64,000 bases of DNA from the NCBI RefSeq assembly GCF_012641265.1, contig NZ_JABAHZ010000002.1:930001-994000 (forward strand). The letters are read 5' to 3'. A program made the translations under genes and the position numbers. The notes under the pieces were generated by a model. The model was not told the DNA's origin and searched no databases. It saw only the letters and a list, made by a program, of their open reading frames with translations. Source of the stretch: Chitinophaga eiseniae. GTDB lineage: Bacteria > Bacteroidota > Bacteroidia > Chitinophagales > Chitinophagaceae. This document shows positions 17,260-26,093 of the stretch, in pieces. Position 1 is the first letter of the stretch. Every line of letters begins with the position of its first letter.

Positions 17260-19878
17260 TTAGGAGATTGCTTTCTTCACTGCTGATACCACCTGGTCCA
17301 GCTTATCAGTTTCTTGCCCACCCGCTGTAGCAAAGGTTTTCTGGCCTCCGCCACCGCCTTTGATTAACGGAGCAATCTGTTCTTTGATGATTTTTGGCGC
17401 TTCCCAACCTCTGGCTGCCACCAGTTTTTCATCGATAGAAAGCGCGATGCTGGCTTTACCTCCAATGTTGGCCACAAACAGCAGTACGTGATCAGGGATT
17501 TCATTTTTCAGCTGGAAAGACAGTTGTTTTAATCCCTCTGCATTGCTGACGTTCACCACCTGGCCAAGGAAATTAATGCCGTTGATTTGCTCTGCCTGGT
17601 TACGCAGGCTGGCTGCCAGTGCGCGCACTTTCTCCTGTTCCAGGGCTTCCAGCTGCTTTTCAAGCGCAGCTTTGTCCTGCAACAGGGTTTCTACTGACTT
17701 TACAATTTCTTTCGGATTTTTCAGCGCAGCTTTAATTTCTTTCAACTGCTGGAGTTGTTCGTTCACAAAAGCCTCTGCTTTAGCGCCGGTAACTGCTTCC
17801 ACGCGACGAACGCCCGCTGCTACAGCAGCTTCCGATACAAATTTAAACTGGCCCAGTTCGCCGGTAGAGCTGATGTGCGTACCACCGCACAATTCCACGC
17901 TATAGGCAGGATCTATAATTACCACGCGTACCACATCGCCGTATTTTTCACCAAACAAGGCCATGGCGCCAAGTTTCAGTGCTTCTTCCTTGGGAAGTTC
18001 GCGGATCACCACCGGTATGTTTTCGCGGATCTTTTCATTCACAATCGTTTCTATCTGTGCCAATTCTTCATCCGTTACTTTGGCGAAGTGGGAGAAGTCG
18101 AAACGAAGCGCGTCTGCATTTACCAGGGAGCCTTTCTGGGCAACGTGTGTACCCAGCACTTTACGTAAAGCTGCATGCAGCAGGTGGGTAGCGGAGTGAT
18201 GACGCTCGGTATTGTGGCGTTTATCTTTTGCCACTACTGCTTTTACAGCTGCAGCAGGTTGAGCTGGCAGTTTATCTGCAAAGTGTATGGTCAGGTTATT
18301 TTCTTTTTTGGTATCAGTTACATGTACTACTTCATCTCCAAAATACAGCACACCGGTATCGCCTACCTGTCCGCCACTTTCAGCGTAGAATGGCGTTTGG
18401 CCCAGTACCAGCTGGAACTGCTCTTTACCTTTTGCTTTTACGGTACGGTATTTCAGCAGTTTGGTATTGCTTTCCAGTTGTTCGTAGCCTACGAAAACAG
18501 AGTTAGGGGTTTCATCCAGGATAACCCAGTCGCCCATATCTAATTCGGTAGCAGCACGGGAGCGGTCTTTCTGTTCTTTCATGGCCGCTTCGAATCCTTT
18601 TTCATCTACGGAGAAACCTTTTTCTGCAGCGATCAGGCTGGTCAGGTCATAAGGAAACCCATAGGTATCGTATAATTCGAAGGCTGTTTTGCCATCTACT
18701 GCCTTAACAGTGGCATGTTGAAGGAAGTCTTCAATCCGGCGTATACCGCTTTCCAGGGTACGCAGGAAGTTATTTTCTTCTTCAAATACTACTTTCTTCA
18801 CAAAGTCTAACTGTTGCTGTAATTCCGGGAATACATGTGAAAATTGTGCGGCCAGTACGGGTACCAGGTCATGTAGCAATGGTTTTTTCACATCCAGGAA
18901 GGAATAGTAATAACGTACAGCCCTGCGCAGGATACGGCGAATAACATAGCCTGCACCGGTATTGGACGGCAGTTGTCCGTCTGCTATCGTAAAGGAGATA
19001 GCCCGGATATGGTCAGCTATTACGCGGAAAGCCACATCCTTTTTATCGTCGGTGCCTGTATATTTTTTACCGCTGAGTCCTTCCGTAGTGTGGATGGTGC
19101 CCATAAACAGGTCGGTGTCATAGTTGGAGGTTTTGCCCTGTAATACTCTCACTAAACGTTCGAGTCCCATACCGGTATCCACATGTTGTGCCGGAAGAGG
19201 TTCGAGGGACTTGTCTTTCAGGCGGTTGAACTGCATGAATACATTGTTCCATATTTCAATCACCTGTGGGTGATCCGCATTCACGAGTGTTTTACCATCC
19301 ACCTGTTTTCTTTCTTCAGCCGGGCGGCAGTCTACGTGAATTTCAGAGCAAGGGCCACAGGGACCTGTATCTCCCATTTCCCAGAAGTTATCCTTTTTGT
19401 TACCCAGCAGTATACGGTCTTCTGCGATATGTTCTTTCCAGAAGTTATACGCCTCTTCGTCTTTTGGCAGTTTTTCGCTTGCATCTCCCTGAAAAACAGT
19501 TACATAGAGTTTGTCTTTCGGAATTTTATATACTTCCGTCAGTAATTCCCAGCTCCAGGCAATGGCTTCTTTCTTGAAATAGTCACCAAAGCTCCAGTTA
19601 CCAAGCATTTCAAACATGGTATGGTGGTAAGTATCAATACCTACTTCTTCCAGGTCGTTGTGCTTGCCGCTTACCCGCAGACACTTTTGCGTATCTACCA
19701 CTCTTTTGTGGGGAGGCACCCGGTTTCCAAGGAAATAATCCTTAAACTGGTTCATACCCGCATTGGTGAACATCAGCGTGGGGTCGTTTTTAATAACGAT
19801 CGGCGCTGAGGGCACAATCTGGTGTCCTTTGGAGGCAAAAAAGTCCAGGAATTGCTGTCTTATTTCAGATGCTGTCAT
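17260..19878 (-). CDS. alaS: Alanine--tRNA ligase
   Basis: The 872-residue class II synthetase charges tRNA(Ala). It begins with TASEIRQQFLDFFASKGH and carries the synthetase core to about residue 440. The editing domain follows, with the zinc-binding motifs HSATHLLHAAL (near 560) and CGGTH (near 665). The C-terminal coiled-coil and DHHA1-type domain contains the glycine-rich GGGGGQKTFATAGG stretch. All key motifs are intact and length is standard. The leader upstream can form two competing hairpins, which suggests regulation. Confidence 0.97.
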   Translation of the reverse strand: MTASEIRQQFLDFFASKGHQIVPSAPIVIKNDPTLMFTNAGMNQFKDYFLGNRVPPHKRVVDTQKCLRVSGKHNDLEEVGIDTYHHTMFEMLGNWSFGDYFKKEAIAWSWELLTEVYKIPKDKLYVTVFQGDASEKLPKDEEAYNFWKEHIAEDRILLGNKKDNFWEMGDTGPCGPCSEIHVDCRPAEERKQVDGKTLVNADHPQVIEIWNNVFMQFNRLKDKSLEPLPAQHVDTGMGLERLVRVLQGKTSNYDTDLFMGTIHTTEGLSGKKYTGTDDKKDVAFRVIADHIRAISFTIADGQLPSNTGAGYVIRRILRRAVRYYYSFLDVKKPLLHDLVPVLAAQFSHVFPELQQQLDFVKKVVFEEENNFLRTLESGIRRIEDFLQHATVKAVDGKTAFELYDTYGFPYDLTSLIAAEKGFSVDEKGFEAAMKEQKDRSRAATELDMGDWVILDETPNSVFVGYEQLESNTKLLKYRTVKAKGKEQFQLVLGQTPFYAESGGQVGDTGVLYFGDEVVHVTDTKKENNLTIHFADKLPAQPAAAVKAVVAKDKRHNTERHHSATHLLHAALRKVLGTHVAQKGSLVNADALRFDFSHFAKVTDEELAQIETIVNEKIRENIPVVIRELPKEEALKLGAMALFGEKYGDVVRVVIIDPAYSVELCGGTHISSTGELGQFKFVSEAAVAAGVRRVEAVTGAKAEAFVNEQLQQLKEIKAALKNPKEIVKSVETLLQDKAALEKQLEALEQEKVRALAASLRNQAEQINGINFLGQVVNVSNAEGLKQLSFQLKNEIPDHVLLFVANIGGKASIALSIDEKLVAARGWEAPKIIKEQIAPLIKGGGGGQKTFATAGGQETDKLDQVVSAVKKAIS

Positions 19879-19911
19879 AAATATTGATACAAATTAATAT
19901 GTATTTTATAT

Positions 19912-19970
19912 CTTATAAGGGCGATTTGACCTGCTTTGGGCTTGTTACTGTATTTCAAGCCCTTATAAAG
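19912..19970 (-). promoter_or_regulatory. Switch-like structured leader of alaS
   Basis: On the minus strand the segment at 19968-19956 can pair in two mutually exclusive ways. Its gggcttg part pairs with 19944-19938 (7 bp, 11-base loop). Its ttataagggc part pairs with 19922-19913 (10 bp). Sharing one strand between two stems is the design seen in attenuators and riboswitch-like leaders. It lies between the predicted promoter and the alaS ATG. No known riboswitch or T-box motif was recognised. Confidence 0.45.
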
Positions 19971-20061
19971 TAGTTAGAAAATTGACATTCAAAAGGTTGA
20001 TGTTTTAATCTAATTACAGTAGGTTTGTGCGCCTTATTTTCCCGCCGTGTTAAAGGGAGTG

Positions 20062-20092
20062 CAAAAATATTGAAACCTGTATGATTATGCAA
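20062..20092 (-). promoter_or_regulatory. Putative alaS promoter
   Basis: The minus strand shows TTG at 20092-20090, 20 bases, then TATTTTTG at 20069-20062. This fits the Bacteroidota TTG/TAnnTTTG arrangement. Transcription from it would give a leader of roughly 180 bases containing the alternative hairpins. Confidence 0.5.
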
Positions 20093-20147
20093 AACAGGTT
20101 ATGTAACCCGGCAAAAAATAGTTAGGGGGGAAAAAATGCCAACAAAT

Positions 20148-20161
20148 AACATCCGGATGTT
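20148..20161. promoter_or_regulatory. 14-bp perfect palindrome upstream of the M23 peptidase gene
   Basis: The sequence AACATCCGGATGTT is its own reverse complement and lies 70 bases before the M23 gene in the divergent region shared with alaS. It could be an operator. No cognate factor is known. Confidence 0.3.
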
Positions 20162-20231
20162 TGACTCCCATGAAATAAATCTGCTGTCATAGCGTTCACT
20201 GCACTATGGCGCATAAAGTATACCCTGGTGC

Positions 20232-21203
20232 ATGAAGAAGGTTAAATATTTTTATAATACCCAAACATTAAAATATGAAAAGCTCGTAGTATCACTGCGG
20301 GTAAAGATCCTCCGGATATTGGGATTTGTGTCTGCGGCTATCGTTACCGGGGCTATCTTCCTCTCCATCGCCTACCGGGTGGTCGACTCTCCCAAAGAAA
20401 AGTCTTTACGGGGCGACCTGGAAGGGATGAGGGAAAAGTACGAAGCCTTACAGGGCCGTATGAAGGAAATGAAGGGCAAACTGGCCGAGCTGGAAGATAG
20501 GGACAATGAAATTTACCGGGTCATCTTCGAAGCCTCTCCTATTCCGGACAGCGCCCGTATGGGTAAAATCAAGCGCGATGAGGAAGCTGCCCAGCTGCAA
20601 TCCTTTGCCAGCAGCGAAATTATTGCCTCTACCTCTGTATTGCTGAAAGAACTGACCAACCGCGTTAAAGCCCAGGAAACTTCCTATAACGAAATTGATA
20701 AAATGGTGAAGAACAAGCAGCAAATGCTGGCTTCTATTCCCGCCATTCAACCGGTATCCAATAAAGATCTTAAACATATTGCCTCTGGTTTCGGCTACCG
20801 GATAGATCCTATCTATAAAACCATGAAATATCACGCGGGACTGGATTTTGCAGCGCCCAGCGGCACGGCTATCTATGCTACCGGCGATGGTACGGTAGAA
20901 GAGGCCAGCCTGAGCGATGTAGGATATGGCAACCACGTGGTAATACGCCATGGTTATGGTTACAAAACCCTCTACGGCCACATGCTGCGCATGAAAGTTA
21001 AGGCCGGCCAGGCAGTAAAACGTGGCGACGTATTAGGTTGGGTAGGTAGTACCGGTAAATCTACCGGTCCCCACTGCCACTACGAGGTAATGAAAAATGG
21101 GGAAAAAGTGGATCCCGTATACTTCTTCTTTAATGATCTCACCCCCGAACAATTTGACCGTATGCTCAAGATGGCCAGATCTGGCAACCAGTCCTTTGAC
21201 TAG
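20232..21203 (+). CDS. Membrane-anchored M23-family metallopeptidase (murein hydrolase-like)
   Basis: The 323-residue protein has one N-terminal membrane helix (about residues 27-49), a charged coiled-coil region (about 55-85), then a LytM/M23 domain from about residue 185. Zinc-binding features are intact: HAGLDFAAP (HxxxD) and GPHCHYEV. These enzymes cut peptidoglycan cross-links in the periplasm during growth and division. It lies between alaS and a merR-like gene, an arrangement also common in related bacteria. Confidence 0.92.
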   Translation: MKKVKYFYNTQTLKYEKLVVSLRVKILRILGFVSAAIVTGAIFLSIAYRVVDSPKEKSLRGDLEGMREKYEALQGRMKEMKGKLAELEDRDNEIYRVIFEASPIPDSARMGKIKRDEEAAQLQSFASSEIIASTSVLLKELTNRVKAQETSYNEIDKMVKNKQQMLASIPAIQPVSNKDLKHIASGFGYRIDPIYKTMKYHAGLDFAAPSGTAIYATGDGTVEEASLSDVGYGNHVVIRHGYGYKTLYGHMLRMKVKAGQAVKRGDVLGWVGSTGKSTGPHCHYEVMKNGEKVDPVYFFFNDLTPEQFDRMLKMARSGNQSFD

Positions 21204-21356
21204 TATTTCCGGCAACAGGCTTTCATTTTTAAGCAGTTATAAATCCTGACCAGTTGGTCCCGGCCAAAAAACAAGTGACAAAAAAGGTAAAGCTTACCAC
21301 GAAAAGCTTAACTTCATCTTCGTAAAAGATATTTGTCACCTCGTTTTTTTACTCCG

Positions 21357-21875
21357 ATGCACCAGCTAGATCTTTTTTCGACATCTGGAATACCGCATCC
21401 TACAGGAGCAGCGGTAACAGTGCCAGCTAAAGTAAAAGTTAAGGCAAAAAGCAAAAAAGCTACCGTAGTCCCCGACCTAGTCGGGAAAAAACGGGGTCGT
21501 AAATCACTGAAAGAGCTATCGGAGGACCCGGATCTGATTATGGAATTGGATAAATTAATACTAGATAAGCAGTATTATTCGATCAGTGAGGTTGCCGCCA
21601 TGTTTAAGGTGAATACTTCGCTTATCCGTTATTGGGAAAATGAATTTGATATACTGCAACCCAAAAAGAACCGTAAAGGCGATCGACTTTTCCGGCAGGA
21701 AGATATTCAGCACCTCAAACTAATTTATCACCTGCTGCGGGAAAGAAAATATACCATTGAAGGAGCCAAGCAAAAGCTGAAGGAAGATCACAAGCTGGCA
21801 GCCCGTAATTTCGAAATGGTACAAGCTTTGCTGAAGGTACGGGGTTTCTTAACGGAACTGAAAGATCAATTATAA
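21357..21875 (+). CDS. MerR-family transcriptional regulator
   Basis: The ATG at 21357 gives 172 residues; the frame extends back to a TTG at 21333 without benefit. The N-terminal 55 residues are basic and probably disordered, and include KKRGRKSL, which resembles an AT-hook. A winged-helix MerR domain follows (ISEVAAMFKVNTSLIRYWENEF), then helices that could dimerise. There is no obvious metal- or drug-binding C-terminal domain, so the signal is unknown. The gene is followed 10 bases later by a thioredoxin-like gene and probably shares its transcript. Confidence 0.88.
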   Translation: MHQLDLFSTSGIPHPTGAAVTVPAKVKVKAKSKKATVVPDLVGKKRGRKSLKELSEDPDLIMELDKLILDKQYYSISEVAAMFKVNTSLIRYWENEFDILQPKKNRKGDRLFRQEDIQHLKLIYHLLRERKYTIEGAKQKLKEDHKLAARNFEMVQALLKVRGFLTELKDQL

Positions 21876-21885
21876 AAACATCATT

Positions 21886-22392
21886 ATGCGTTTGAAAACA
21901 TTACTCCTGGGTGGCAGCCTGCTTTTCTCCACGCTGGCCTGGGCACAGAATGACAATGACAAGGTACTGAAAGGTAAGATAGATATGAAGACATTAATGA
22001 ATGATCCCGGTACCACCTGGTTCTATAAAGGTGTCAACAGCTATGAACCCAACGACAATATGCTCAATTATATTAAAGCCAATCGCAGCGGCTTCAATAT
22101 GGTAGTGGTAATGGGCACCTGGGATCAAACCAGCCGTGAAGTAGTTCCTGCGCTCTATAAAGTGATGATTACCGGTGGCAGCCCCGATGAACAGGTAGTG
22201 ATGTTTGGCGCCGATCAGAAACTGCAGTCAGATGCACCGGTAGATTACAAAGTGAAGAAACTGCCTACCATCATCATCTTTAAGGATGGAAAAGAAGAAG
22301 GCCGGATAGTAGGCGCTCCTAAAGAATCGGTAGAAGCCGATATCTCCCGCATCTTATTGAGCAGCAGCAAGAAAGAAAAAGATAAAGAGTAA
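21886..22392 (+). CDS. Secreted thioredoxin-fold protein lacking the CxxC motif
   Basis: The 168-residue protein has a signal peptide (about 1-20, ending AWA). Its layout is thioredoxin-like, with a VVVMGTWDQTSREVVPALYKV helix-strand region, a cis-Pro-like KLPTIIIFKDGKE segment and a Lys/Glu-rich tail. Where the redox motif WCxxC should be, the sequence reads WDQTSR, so it cannot act as a disulfide oxidoreductase. It may bind a protein or ligand. No specific role can be assigned. Confidence 0.7.
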   Translation: MRLKTLLLGGSLLFSTLAWAQNDNDKVLKGKIDMKTLMNDPGTTWFYKGVNSYEPNDNMLNYIKANRSGFNMVVVMGTWDQTSREVVPALYKVMITGGSPDEQVVMFGADQKLQSDAPVDYKVKKLPTIIIFKDGKEEGRIVGAPKESVEADISRILLSSSKKEKDKE

Positions 22393-22432
22393 GCGCATAG
22401 TAAATGCTATAGTTGCAGATATTATTAAAATG

Positions 22433-22475
22433 GGAAGGGCGTTATGTTGTTTCATAAACAACATAACGCCCTTCC
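22433..22475. terminator. 20-bp perfect hairpin between convergent genes
   Basis: Arms 22433-22452 and 22456-22475 pair without mismatch across a 3-base loop. It lies between the thioredoxin-like gene (+) and the MscS gene (-) and probably ends both transcripts. Confidence 0.75.
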
Positions 22476-22490
22476 GCTTTTGGCAACTAT

Positions 22491-23594
22491 TTATCTTCGT
22501 TCGTCAGTAATCGTTACATTGGTGGAAGTAGTGGGTAATTTAATATTCCGGGTTTCCAGCAACCTGATGATCGACAGGTTAATACTCTCTCTCAGTGCGG
22601 CGTAGCGGCTACCATCGATGATATAGGTATTGAAAATGACCTGGATCACGTAAGTATCTTTCGTAAAATCATGGAGGTTTACGGTAAAGCCTTCCAGTAC
22701 ATTAGCATCGTTTTTTAAAAGTTGCCGTACATCCTGCAGAAATAATAGCAGGTTTTCTGCCGGCGTATCGGTACCAAATTCCATTTTGAGTGCCACCCGT
22801 TGCTGGGTGCGGAGCGACAGGTTGTCCAGGATACTGTCTACCATCTTTTTATTAGGCACTGTTACAAATGTTTTTTCCAGGGTGCGGATGCGGGTACTAC
22901 GCAGTCCTATCTTTTCAACAGATCCCTGGTAGGTATCTACTTTTACGCTATCGCCTACCCGGAATGGTTTATCGAAAAAGATGATAAAGGAGCCTATCAG
23001 GTTTTCAATACTTTCTTTGGCAGCAAGGGCAAGAGCAGCAGCGCCTATACCCAGGCCTGCGATAATCTTTTCTACCAGCCCGTTACCAAACAGGATGCGC
23101 ACAAAGGCAATGGCTCCCATAATGAAAATGATAGCCTTGAAAAAGTCCCGGAAGAAAACGATAAACTGGTTGTCGGTTTTATCTTCTGTGAGATCGGCCT
23201 TCTTTTCCAGTACCAGGGCCACAAAGTCGATCAACCGCAATACAATCCAGATAATACTCATGCTCAGGGCCAGCTCCAGCAGCGTATCCGTTACATTCTG
23301 CAGGGTCACTTTCCCATATACATGTACGTTCAGTAAACGCGGAAAAGTAAACCGGTCGATCGTCAGCATAAAGGTGACGAGCAGCAGGAAATATTCCAGT
23401 GGTCTTAACAGTAGGTTGACAAAATCTTTTTCATCGATTTGCGGCGACCAGTGTTTCACCAGCCTGAAAAGGATGGCGGCCAGTCCTTTGGATACATACC
23501 GTTTTACGATGAATACAAATAATAAAACACCGATCAATACGAGGTAATCCCGGATGGTGTTGTCTAAAAATACTTCGTTCAAAAAGTCGTTCAT
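22491..23594 (-). CDS. MscS-family mechanosensitive ion channel
   Basis: The 367-residue membrane protein has four predicted hydrophobic segments before the MscS core. The pore-lining helix region is rich in Gly/Ala (IIAGLGIGAAALALAAKE) near residue 190. The beta domain FRVGDSVKVDTYQGSVEKIG follows, with TLEKTFVTVPNKKMVDS after it. Such channels open under membrane tension to release solutes on osmotic down-shock. It ends nine bases upstream-to-downstream from the amidohydrolase gene and likely forms an operon with it. Confidence 0.92.
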   Translation of the reverse strand: MNDFLNEVFLDNTIRDYLVLIGVLLFVFIVKRYVSKGLAAILFRLVKHWSPQIDEKDFVNLLLRPLEYFLLLVTFMLTIDRFTFPRLLNVHVYGKVTLQNVTDTLLELALSMSIIWIVLRLIDFVALVLEKKADLTEDKTDNQFIVFFRDFFKAIIFIMGAIAFVRILFGNGLVEKIIAGLGIGAAALALAAKESIENLIGSFIIFFDKPFRVGDSVKVDTYQGSVEKIGLRSTRIRTLEKTFVTVPNKKMVDSILDNLSLRTQQRVALKMEFGTDTPAENLLLFLQDVRQLLKNDANVLEGFTVNLHDFTKDTYVIQVIFNTYIIDGSRYAALRESINLSIIRLLETRNIKLPTTSTNVTITDERR

Positions 23595-23603
23595 AAGTTA
23601 CAG

Positions 23604-24749
23604 CTAAATTATTCTACTGCTTTCCTGGTTAATCAATATCACACCTGGCTTGGTACCGGTGTTGAAGCTGCCATAGGTATCCTGGATGTTCAGGGCCTTT
23701 GCGCCGTTAAAAGTAGCCCATTGCAGGATTTCTGCCAACGGAATTTCCGGGAAATGGTGACGGATGGTTTTTATTTCTTCCCAAATGGATAACCGGTGGT
23801 TGGAAGCCAGGCTGTCGGTGCCCAATGTTATGGGGCATTGCAGGCGACGGAACAGCGGGATGTCTGGCAAGCGGTCTTCTATATACAGGTTGGCCTGTGG
23901 GCATAGGCACCACCAGGTTTCTACGGGTTGTTGCTGCGCAAAGCGTATATCCTCTTCCGTAGTAAAGGTGTTGTGCACCAGTAATATTTTATTTTGGGAG
24001 AAGTGGGAAAGCCAGGCTTCCAGGCTGTTGGTCCCGGTAGGCTGGAACGTGCTCACGTCCATGCCAAAATGTTGATAAAAACGGAGGAAATCGCCTGTTT
24101 TGTGCCGGAATAATTCATTTTCCGCTGCGGTTTCCTGGTTGTGGATCGTCACAGGAGTATTATCGGGAGTATTGCCCAGCAGGCCGAATAGCGTTTGGCT
24201 AACGGAATAGGGGGCATGTGGTACAATGGCGCATTGATGATGGCTGCCATTGATTTCCCGGAAGGAGGCCAATACATCCAGGCTATACTGGTACCGGCCC
24301 TGGGCGCCGGCATCGGCTACGCCCATACATTCGATGAAGGAATGGTAGTACATTCTGCCCTGTTGTTTTTTTACCAGGGTGGCGGTACCGTTGCAGATAT
24401 CTCCCACGGCGGAAATGCCGGCATCCCACATTTCCTGTTCGGCCTTGTCGATAGCTACGTTGATGTCGCCGGCATATTGGTTGCGGGACTGCATTACCTG
24501 GGTCAGAAAGGCCGGAAGGCCGGTTTTTTCCGGGATTACGCCTTTCATGTGTGATAATTCCAGGTGACAATGGGTGTTTATAAACCCCGGGCACAAAATA
24601 CCATCTAGTTCCTGTACGCCATCTCCCGCATCCGATGCCGCTACAATGCCCGCCACTACGCCGTTTTCATGGAGTAGCAGCACGTTGTCGGGGCCCAGCA
24701 GCCGGGTGCCGTTAAATATATCCTTTCCTTTTAATTTGATCTGTTTCAA
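23604..24749 (-). CDS. Amidohydrolase-superfamily deaminase (candidate aminodeoxyfutalosine deaminase-like)
   Basis: The 381-residue protein starts with TTG; no ATG is available nearby. It has the metal-binding THCHLELS motif (His60, His62), HNQETAAENE with further catalytic residues near 205, and LGTDSLASN with the late Asp. This places it in the cytosine deaminase/ATZ-TRZ group, which deaminates purine-like or triazine substrates. The THxHLELS and GTDSLAS pair is also seen in enzymes acting on 6-aminodeoxyfutalosine in menaquinone synthesis, but no other mqn gene is present in the window, so the substrate remains open. Confidence 0.75.
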   Translation of the reverse strand: MKQIKLKGKDIFNGTRLLGPDNVLLLHENGVVAGIVAASDAGDGVQELDGILCPGFINTHCHLELSHMKGVIPEKTGLPAFLTQVMQSRNQYAGDINVAIDKAEQEMWDAGISAVGDICNGTATLVKKQQGRMYYHSFIECMGVADAGAQGRYQYSLDVLASFREINGSHHQCAIVPHAPYSVSQTLFGLLGNTPDNTPVTIHNQETAAENELFRHKTGDFLRFYQHFGMDVSTFQPTGTNSLEAWLSHFSQNKILLVHNTFTTEEDIRFAQQQPVETWWCLCPQANLYIEDRLPDIPLFRRLQCPITLGTDSLASNHRLSIWEEIKTIRHHFPEIPLAEILQWATFNGAKALNIQDTYGSFNTGTKPGVILINQESSRII

Positions 24750-24779
24750 TTACCTGCTGTTTAATTAAGTTAATGGTGT

Positions 24780-24787
24780 TAATTTTG
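24780..24787 (+). promoter_or_regulatory. Putative -7 promoter box of prfA
   Basis: TAATTTTG matches TAnnTTTG and lies 61 bases before the prfA ATG in the divergent region shared with the amidohydrolase gene. No clear -33 TTG. Confidence 0.35.
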
Positions 24788-24848
24788 CAACCCGATTGGC
24801 AGTATTACCTCCCGGTTTGGGGAGGCTACTCAAAAGTCAAATATAATT

Positions 24849-25913
24849 ATGATAGACAAACTGGACGCTATAAAAGGTCGTTTCGAGCAGGTATCGCTGG
24901 CGCTTACCAACCCGGAAGTGGTGAGTGATAACAAGAAGTTTGGTCAGCTCAGCAAGGAATACCGGCAGCTGGAGAAGATCGTAAAGGCATATGATGCCTA
25001 CCGTAAATTACTGGACAATATTGCCTTCAACAAGGAGGTGCTGGACAGCGGCGATGAAGAAATGCGCGAGCTGGCCAAGGCCGAAACGGAAGAATTACAG
25101 GAGCAGAAGGGTGCTGCCGAAGAGGAAATCCGTAACCTGTTGATTCCTAAAGATCCGCAGGATGAAAAGAATGCTATTCTTGAAATCCGGGCGGGTACCG
25201 GTGGGGATGAGGCTAGTCTCTTTGCGGGGGACTTATTCCGTATGTACCTTCGCTTCTGTGAGCTGAAGGGCTGGTCGACCAGTTTGCTGAGTGAAAACCC
25301 CGGTTCTGCCGGCGGTTACAAGGAAATTGTGATGGAAGTAAGCGGCGATGATGTATATGGTACCCTGAAGTTTGAATCCGGCGTACACCGTGTACAACGG
25401 GTGCCTGCCACGGAAGCCTCGGGTCGTGTACATACTTCTGCTGCCACCGTAGCGGTGTTGCCGGAGGCAGAAGAGGTGGATGTAGATGTAAGAGAGGCAG
25501 ATATTAAGATGGATACCTTCCGTTCTTCTGGTGCGGGTGGTCAGCACGTAAACAAAACCGAATCGGCGGTGAGGCTTACGCATATACCTACCGGCGTGGT
25601 GGTAGAGTGCCAGGAAGGCCGTAGTCAGCACTCCAACCGTGAAATTGCCATGAAAATGCTGCGTACCCGTATCTATGAGGCGGCAGTGCGTAAACACGAG
25701 GATGCTATTGCTTCACAGCGCAAGAGCCTGGTATCTACGGGCGATCGTTCTGCCAAAATACGGACCTATAACTATCCCCAGGGGCGCGTAACCGATCACC
25801 GTATTGGTATGACGGTATATAACATGGATGCCTTTATGAATGGCGACATCAAAGAAATGATCGATGCCCTGCAGTTTGCGGAAAATGCTGAAAAGCTGAA
25901 ACAAGGCAACTAA
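24849..25913 (+). CDS. prfA: Peptide chain release factor 1
   Basis: The 354-residue protein recognises UAA and UAG in the ribosomal A site and triggers peptide release. The codon-reading region carries RVPATEASGRVHTS with the RF1-type PAT tripeptide. The catalytic GGQ loop (SGAGGQHVNKTESAVR) lies near residue 230. Length and motifs are standard. A perfect 14-bp hairpin follows the stop. Confidence 0.97.
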   Translation: MIDKLDAIKGRFEQVSLALTNPEVVSDNKKFGQLSKEYRQLEKIVKAYDAYRKLLDNIAFNKEVLDSGDEEMRELAKAETEELQEQKGAAEEEIRNLLIPKDPQDEKNAILEIRAGTGGDEASLFAGDLFRMYLRFCELKGWSTSLLSENPGSAGGYKEIVMEVSGDDVYGTLKFESGVHRVQRVPATEASGRVHTSAATVAVLPEAEEVDVDVREADIKMDTFRSSGAGGQHVNKTESAVRLTHIPTGVVVECQEGRSQHSNREIAMKMLRTRIYEAAVRKHEDAIASQRKSLVSTGDRSAKIRTYNYPQGRVTDHRIGMTVYNMDAFMNGDIKEMIDALQFAENAEKLKQGN

Positions 25914-25941
25914 CCGGCTGTTATAGATAATTGGTAGTAGT

Positions 25942-25998
25942 GTTGTGGAAAGATACCCGGAGAATAATCTGTTGTTATCTTTCCACAACCTCGTTTTA
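25942..25998 (+). terminator. Terminator-like hairpin after prfA
   Basis: Perfect 14-bp arms (25942-25955 and 25976-25989) with a 20-base loop are followed within a few bases by TTTT. It starts 28 bases after the prfA stop. Confidence 0.65.
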
Positions 25999-26093
25999 AA
26001 TTTCCCAAAATATCCTACATTTAGTCAGTACTCTTGAATAGCAAGGGTATAGCACTAAAAGCAAACCTTTACTTCCCTAAAAAATCATCTCCA

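Noticed and set aside
19912..19970. T-box riboswitch for alaS
   Set aside because: No T-box consensus sequence or specifier-loop arrangement is visible, and this control is not typical of Bacteroidota. Only the alternative hairpins are reported.
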